From Hansfordia pulvinata (taxonomy: Eukaryota; Ascomycota; Sordariomycetes; Xylariales), in the NCBI GenBank assembly GCA_006538405.1, contig BJKQ01000006.1:434001-498000 (forward strand): 64,000 bases of DNA, read 5' to 3'. Below the pieces are notes generated by a model. The model was not told the origin of the DNA. It did no database searches and saw only the letters and a list, made by a program, of their open reading frames with translations. Below, in pieces: positions 58,855 to 64,000 of the stretch; positions within the stretch are counted from its first letter, which is position 1; every line of letters begins with the position of its first letter. Both the position numbers and the translations under genes were made by a program.

Positions 58855-60745
58855 CTAGTTGCCGAAGGGTGCCGTCGAGGTGGTGTCGGTCGATCCGTCG
58901 CCCTCAATCGTTTTCCTCCAGTGGTCTGGGATGCAAACGCAAACCAGCGGGAAAGCCTTGATCTCGCCGCTGACGGGAGGTGAAATGTCGCGTCCTCGGG
59001 CCGATGTGTTGGAGACACCGCTGTCTCTTTGCGCCCGGCGAGCTTCCCATTCTTCCGCTCTCTCGTCAATCATGACACCGGTTGCCCACCCATCGTCCCA
59101 GATACCCACCACCTTGAGCATGTCGCCCCGCTCAAGTGCGAACTCGTCGGGTGCGCGCGGTTGGTACGCCCACAAAACTGCAACACGGTCGCCTGGGTGA
59201 ATGTCGTCCTGGGAGTAATAGTCCTTGAAGAACGGCAGTTGTTCGGATTGTTGGCTGCCCATGCCCTGGGGCGATGACATGGCGCCATTGCTGCTGGGCG
59301 AGGTGGGATCTTCACCTTGGAGAAGAGAGTTGCTCGACAGAGATCCGTTCCTACGCATCGTGGTCGGTGGTGGTCGCAGCACGCCACTTCGTCCTTCAGA
59401 GGCAGGGCTCTCTCCATATCGGTCCGATGACGACTGGTCGTCTCCACGCCTCCTTCCCATGATACCGGCGGCGACGGCACTAGCGCCAGTGCCCGACGAT
59501 CCGCCATGCCTTGAACCACCGTGCTTCGAGGGAGAGTCGCTCGAGTGTCCTTCGAGAGCCGACATACGCGCGATCCTTCCTCCCGGTAGTACTTCGTAGC
59601 CCTGGGGAGGCGGCGCAGCCGCCGCTGATCCGGATTGCGCAACTTGCGCGGGCGGCGGTCCTTGTCTGGAAGGTGATGGCTGGTTGAGAATGCTGCCCTT
59701 CTGACTCTCGTTGCTGCGTCTTGACCTCCTCATGCACAGGAAGAAAATCAAGAGTCCCAGCAACGCAACACCGGCAACACAGCCAATGACAATGCCAGCA
59801 ATGGCGCCCCCTGAGAGACCGCCGGTGGCTTCGTCAGAGTCGGAGCTTGCGGAGTCGGTAGGCGATGACGTCGGCAGGGGAGTACTGAAGGACGTGGGCG
59901 AGATGGTCGGCAGGGTAACGTCGGCACACTTGGAATCGATGTCCGCAGAATAACAACACGTATCGGTGGAGTTGATGCCGCCGGAAGCGCAGTAGGAGCA
60001 TAGGCCAACAGTACTGGTGCCATAGCCACAGTTGGAAGGCTCGTTGTTGATAGCGGGAATGCACTGCGAGCTGGCGAGGGCGCCCGCGGGCTGGGCACAA
60101 GTCTCGAAGTCGGATCGAAGTTCCTTGGACGCGTTGGGACCTTCCTCAGGGCAGAGTTTGCGGTCAGATACAAGATAGGCCTCGCTCTGGGCGTAGTCAG
60201 CGCAGGAGTCTGCACATAGAGCCTGAGTAGCATCTCCGGTCAGGCCACAGTCGCTGATGGACGACTGGACTATCGCATTGCAGATGACTGAAGTGGAGAA
60301 ACGCCCGTAGTAATCCGACGTATTTGTGAGGTCGATGTTCCCACATCCGAAACGATTTTGATATCTAAGGCTGGTTAACAAACGGCACTTGAGTATGGCC
60401 GTGCGGGAGACATACTGCGACTGCACGAAGGTAGTCTTCATGTACTGATCAATACCCTTGTCAAAGGAAGCTGTGTCTGTGACATATTTTAAGAAGTTGC
60501 TGTGACCATGGTTAGCATGCAGTACGCAACATGGCTCGCACGTTCCGGTTGACTCACAAGGTTTTAACAGCGCTGCCATCGGTCGCGATGGAAGCTTTCT
60601 GGAAGGCACCGCAGGCCTTGGAATCGGTCAGAGGCACGCAGTTGGCGGCCATGACGGCTGGTGTGGCAAGAAGCAGAGAAATTAGGTGTTTAGGGGCTCC
60701 AGAGGCGCGCTGCCCGCGGGAGGGCCGCGATGAAGACGACGCCAT
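58855..60745 (-). CDS. Fus1-like single-pass membrane protein with cytoplasmic SH3 domain
   Basis: Exon 1 (60745-60558) and exon 2 (60499-58855) join across a 58-bp intron for 610 residues. A signal peptide (PKHLISLLLATPAVMAANC) leads into a Cys-rich extracellular domain (about 18 cysteines, residues 35-260) and a Ser/Thr/Pro stalk. A membrane helix at about 295-319 follows (AIAGIVIGCVAGVALLGLLI) with a basic stop-transfer (RRSRRS). A disordered cytoplasmic tail leads to a C-terminal SH3 domain (from about 501; RVAVLWAYQPRAPDEFALERGDML, GIWDDGWATGVM). The SH3 is interrupted by a 30-residue loop before FPLVCVCIP, as in fungal Fus1-type proteins. A role in cell-surface signalling or fusion is inferred from architecture. 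An ATG 26 codons upstream (60823) is in frame but less likely. Confidence 0.86.
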
Positions 60746-63700
60746 TGGGCTAGTCGAGTGAGTACGTGCTGAGTTGTCGTCACAAAAGATGGTGGTCTGC
60801 TGTGTCAGAATCCGCGGGTTCAATGAACTGATTACAGAAATCGCAAATGCATGACGTTTTGGTGCTGCCGTTTCTCAAAATCGCATGTCGCAAACAATGT
60901 GCAGAGACTGAAGGTGGTCGGGGCGGCGAATTGCCTCTAGGGACGTCTGAGTGATGGTCGTAGCCGAACGTAACCGTAACCAAAAGAAGAAACCTGAACA
61001 GAAAGACAAAACTAGGTCTGTCGCGTAAAGAGAGGCACCGATTGAGGACAACCGCGTGGTGATCTTGTTGTTGTGGTGGTGGCAAGGTTACCTAGACTGC
61101 AGGTGAAGGACTGGTGAGTGTGCCACCGGGGTGGACCGAGCTGGAAAGGCCGACGTTTGGCTGTGCAGCGGCAGGGACAAGGTCCTGGGTCGACCTTGTT
61201 TGGCGGCGGCGGCGGCGGACCGGGAGGAAGTCAGTGCGAGACCTTGGGCTTTGCGGAAAAGCCTGGAGAAGGAGGCGGGCAGTTGTGTTTGCGCCGCGTG
61301 AGGAGGCGGACGGCAGCGGCTGCTTCTCCTGGGTTTGGTAGGGCAGGCGGGCGGGCGGTTGGCGCGGGTGAGTTGTTCGCGACTGACGTGGGCCCAATGC
61401 AGGCCGGGCAGGTCAGCGCAGCGGTCGGAGACGTTCAAACGCGAGCTGGATGGCGCCCTGGCAACACAGACGATGCACGGCCTGGTGTTGAATATTAAAG
61501 AGGTGGTCCGCGCCGGGATATGCGGCGACAAGCTGTCGAGGGTGGCGATTATAGGAACAGGATAGTAAGTAACAGAGGCCGTGGGCGGTGGTGGTACGGT
61601 CGGTACGGGAACGCTGCGAAGAGCAGGAAATAGGAATTAACTAGGGCCGAAGGCGACGATGTTCGCGCAGGACAAAAAAGAGGGCGAGAAGAGAAATTAG
61701 GTGCAGGCGTGACAGGAGGGTCACGACCAGGCGAGTCGAGCTGAGTCGAGTCGAGTCGAGGGGGATGGAGACGAGACGAGTCGTGGACCAGCAGAAGATT
61801 GGGTGGTGGTGGCGGTGGTGGTGGTGACCACCTCCAGCTTGACTGACTGACTGACTGACTGCACCGTGCCTGCCTGCCACCACAAGCGACCGAGGAAGCA
61901 ACCAAAATGGACCCGGTTCAGACCTGCTGGGGCCGGGCTAATGGGAGATTGCAATCGAGGTACCCTCCAGGACTCAGACTAGCTCCGAGACGGATACATG
62001 CGTTCACTGCAGAATCATGTGTAGACTGTAAGTATCGCCTTGCCTTTTCGCCCGATGCTAAGCTGGAAACGTCCCCTGCAATTTCGTCTTGGGCGGTAGC
62101 GGTATTCCATCCGTCGAATGGCACGCACGTACAAACTCCCTCAATGGTACCTATGCAGGTGCTCAATGAGGAAGCTGAAGTAGCGATTCGGTCTCGGTCG
62201 CCCTGGGGAGCAGTCTTTTGGAATAAAACTCTACATCGCTTTCAATTTCAGGGTACATGTGCGAGAATACCTCTTCAAGCGGATGATAAGGTACATACCT
62301 TATTACTTTACATAAGGTACCTAGGTCGTAGCCGTCGGGACTTTTCTCTCGTCCGCCCCCATCCACCAGCCTCCTGAGCTGCCACTCACACCAACACATC
62401 CCGGCACCACCCTCGCGCCCAGCACGCGAGCACGCGCGCCAACGGCCTACAGAGTCCCTCTTGTGTTCTCTCTCCTTGCGGCCACGCGGGAGGGGCCTGG
62501 TCTACCCCAAAGCAGCGCTGTCCCCCCGGTTGCCAATCGCCCATCCCCAGTCCGTTCCGTTGCTGGTACCAACCCTCGAGTGGAGTCGGTCATGGCATGA
62601 GCGACCGTGGCGACCACGACTCTTCCATCGTCTAGATACCGCACCCTTGGCTGACGCCCAGTAGCGAACAGGTATCATGGTGAAGCAAACGCTCCTTGCC
62701 TCAGACTCTTCTGAAACCCTTCTCAACACCTCCCGCCCACAGTGCTAGCTAAGGCGCCGGCCACCATCACGACTACGAGTATGGCTTCCTGGCAAGTCCG
62801 CCGTTATCTACAAGCCCTATCCCGGTTCGGCGGGTGTGTTCAAACAAGAACGGGCGCGGAGGGCCCTGCATCGTGCGCGGGATCGCAACCCTCGCGCGGG
62901 GTTCTGGCTTTGCAGCAACCTCGATTTCCTGCATCAACCGGGGCGCGAGGACGGATAATAAGCGTGCGGATACGATGTCAGCCCAGACTCCCTCCCACGC
63001 CTCCCACGGCCGCGTCCGCTCGTTCATCGTCAGCGTCAGGGGTGTGTATCGCAATAGGACAAGCGCCTAAGCACCTTGAAATTGCCATGACAGGGGTCTC
63101 GACGCCGGTTGCTGGGACCGCCCCTCCTGTCCAAGACCAAGTCTCGCACACCCCCGAACCTCGCTTGCACGCGTACAGAAAGTAGATACAGCAGAATTAG
63201 TACTCGAACTGAGGTTCCGTACTCTGCACTCGTACAATAAGGCTAAAACTGCACTACGGGTGGGCAACGTGCTAGTTATAGTACAAGTGCGCGTACCCAT
63301 CCTCGCGACGCCGGCCCGCGCCCTTGTTGCTGGTAATCTCTAGTGGTACTCGTATCACGCCTCCGACGAGCTTCCCATAAGACGACTGGTCGGGTAAAAG
63401 GGTACATCAGACCAGTTGGATGCGCCGCTCAAGAAAAAGCAAGCAACCAAGGCTTTCACTTATTCATTAGTGGCAAAAGTGGCCACATCGCAGAAATGTC
63501 TGGTTCTGTTTGCAAACTCGACGGGAGGCTCGGGCCAGCCGTGCCAGCTTCTGCTGTTACGAGTACTCGTCGTACTCCTGTCGCCACGGCTGCTCTCCAG
63601 TACGTCCCACGACGAGCCCGTGGGCGCTCCACTCTGCTACTTTGTACGCGTACTGGATCTGACAACAGGCCGTCAGCACCAAGCGACTGTTCAGTGTTGG

Positions 63701-64000
63701 CGCCGTGAGTCTTGGTTTGGCCAGAGCTGTTGCCATCGGACTACGAGATCGAATCATGCCCTCGGCGCTCAAAATAAACACACGGTTTTGTGTCGCCTCA
63801 GCCTTGCAGGTTGGCAAGAACAGGTCGAACGCAACGTCGTGTCCGTCTCATCAGCAGCGCTCAGACACGACGGCGGTATCGAGGAACCCCTCAAGCCCCG
63901 TCTGGCTCCGTGGCTCCCAGCTCTTAGCGCCTTCGCCCCCTGCCCACGCACGGCACCGACCCGAGATTATGACGATCCTCCTTTGGGGAGGAGATCTTCG
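60746..64000. other. 3.2-kb terminal interval without a supportable gene
   Basis: The first 800 bp form the promoter of the SH3 gene. Further on are (GACT)5 at 61841-61861, GAGTC repeats near 61733-61758, GTAC elements (62286-62330) and the 12-bp palindrome at 63559-63570. Open frames of up to 156 codons occur but lack domains, signal peptides or intron structure. Confidence 0.5.
61841..61861. repeat. (GACT)5 tetranucleotide run
   Basis: Five adjacent GACT units lie in the intergenic region, close to the imperfect GAGTC repeats at 61733-61758. Confidence 0.85.

Noticed and set aside
1..64000. tRNA, rRNA, CRISPR or telomeric repeat
   Set aside because: No cloverleaf-like T-loop context, rRNA signature, regularly spaced direct repeats or TTAGGG arrays were seen by eye; a covariance-model scan would be needed to exclude a tRNA fully.

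Overview
This window is nuclear DNA from a filamentous ascomycete, most likely a Sordariomycete. The genes carry short introns (about 50-110 bp) with GTAAGT/GTGAGT-type donors and CTAAC-like branch sites. The conserved proteins (Rpn1, Mlh1, Nma111, Rpo41, Atp25, Arc1, Vma16, Vps15) are recognisably fungal. I see no rRNA, tRNA, transposon, CRISPR array or telomere.

Layout. From 1 to 12.2 kb lie conserved housekeeping genes: RPN1 (minus, cut by the left edge), MLH1 (plus) and NMA111 (plus). From 13 to 32 kb the window is more accessory: a Cys-rich GPI-anchored protein, an HsbA-like GPI-anchored wall protein, a gene-poor microsatellite-rich stretch, a Zn(II)2Cys6 transcription factor, a small cysteine-free secreted protein and a 2-oxoglutarate/Fe(II) oxygenase. 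PPX1 exopolyphosphatase and ATP25 then face each other tail to tail, and ATP25 and RPO41 form a divergent pair of mitochondrial gene-expression factors. From 41 to 47 kb lie a Cys-rich secreted protein, ARC1 and a Gly/Pro/His-rich secreted repeat protein. From 50 to 61 kb lie VMA16 (V-ATPase c''), VPS15 (regulatory kinase of the Vps34 PI3-kinase complex; both act on endosome/vacuole membranes) and a Fus1-like membrane SH3 protein. The last 3.2 kb shows no supportable gene.

The strongest non-routine signal concerns sequence integrity. Seven conserved reading-frame breaks in six genes (twice in the transcription factor, and once each in the oxygenase, PPX1, ATP25, ARC1 and VPS15) are each resolved by exactly one extra C/G, most at runs of five or six. 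With that correction every coding length becomes a multiple of three and the family-typical sequence resumes. An eighth break, in the repeat protein, is similar but not identical. This looks like homopolymer undercalling in the assembly rather than biology, and any automated annotation will truncate or split these genes.

Other points worth a look: a GC-AG intron in MLH1; a zinc-cluster motif assembled from 19- and 28-nt exons; an effector-like 134-residue secreted protein; two lineage-type Cys-rich secreted proteins; and a family of GTAC-centred palindromes found in intergenic DNA. I found no convincing multi-gene novel system.
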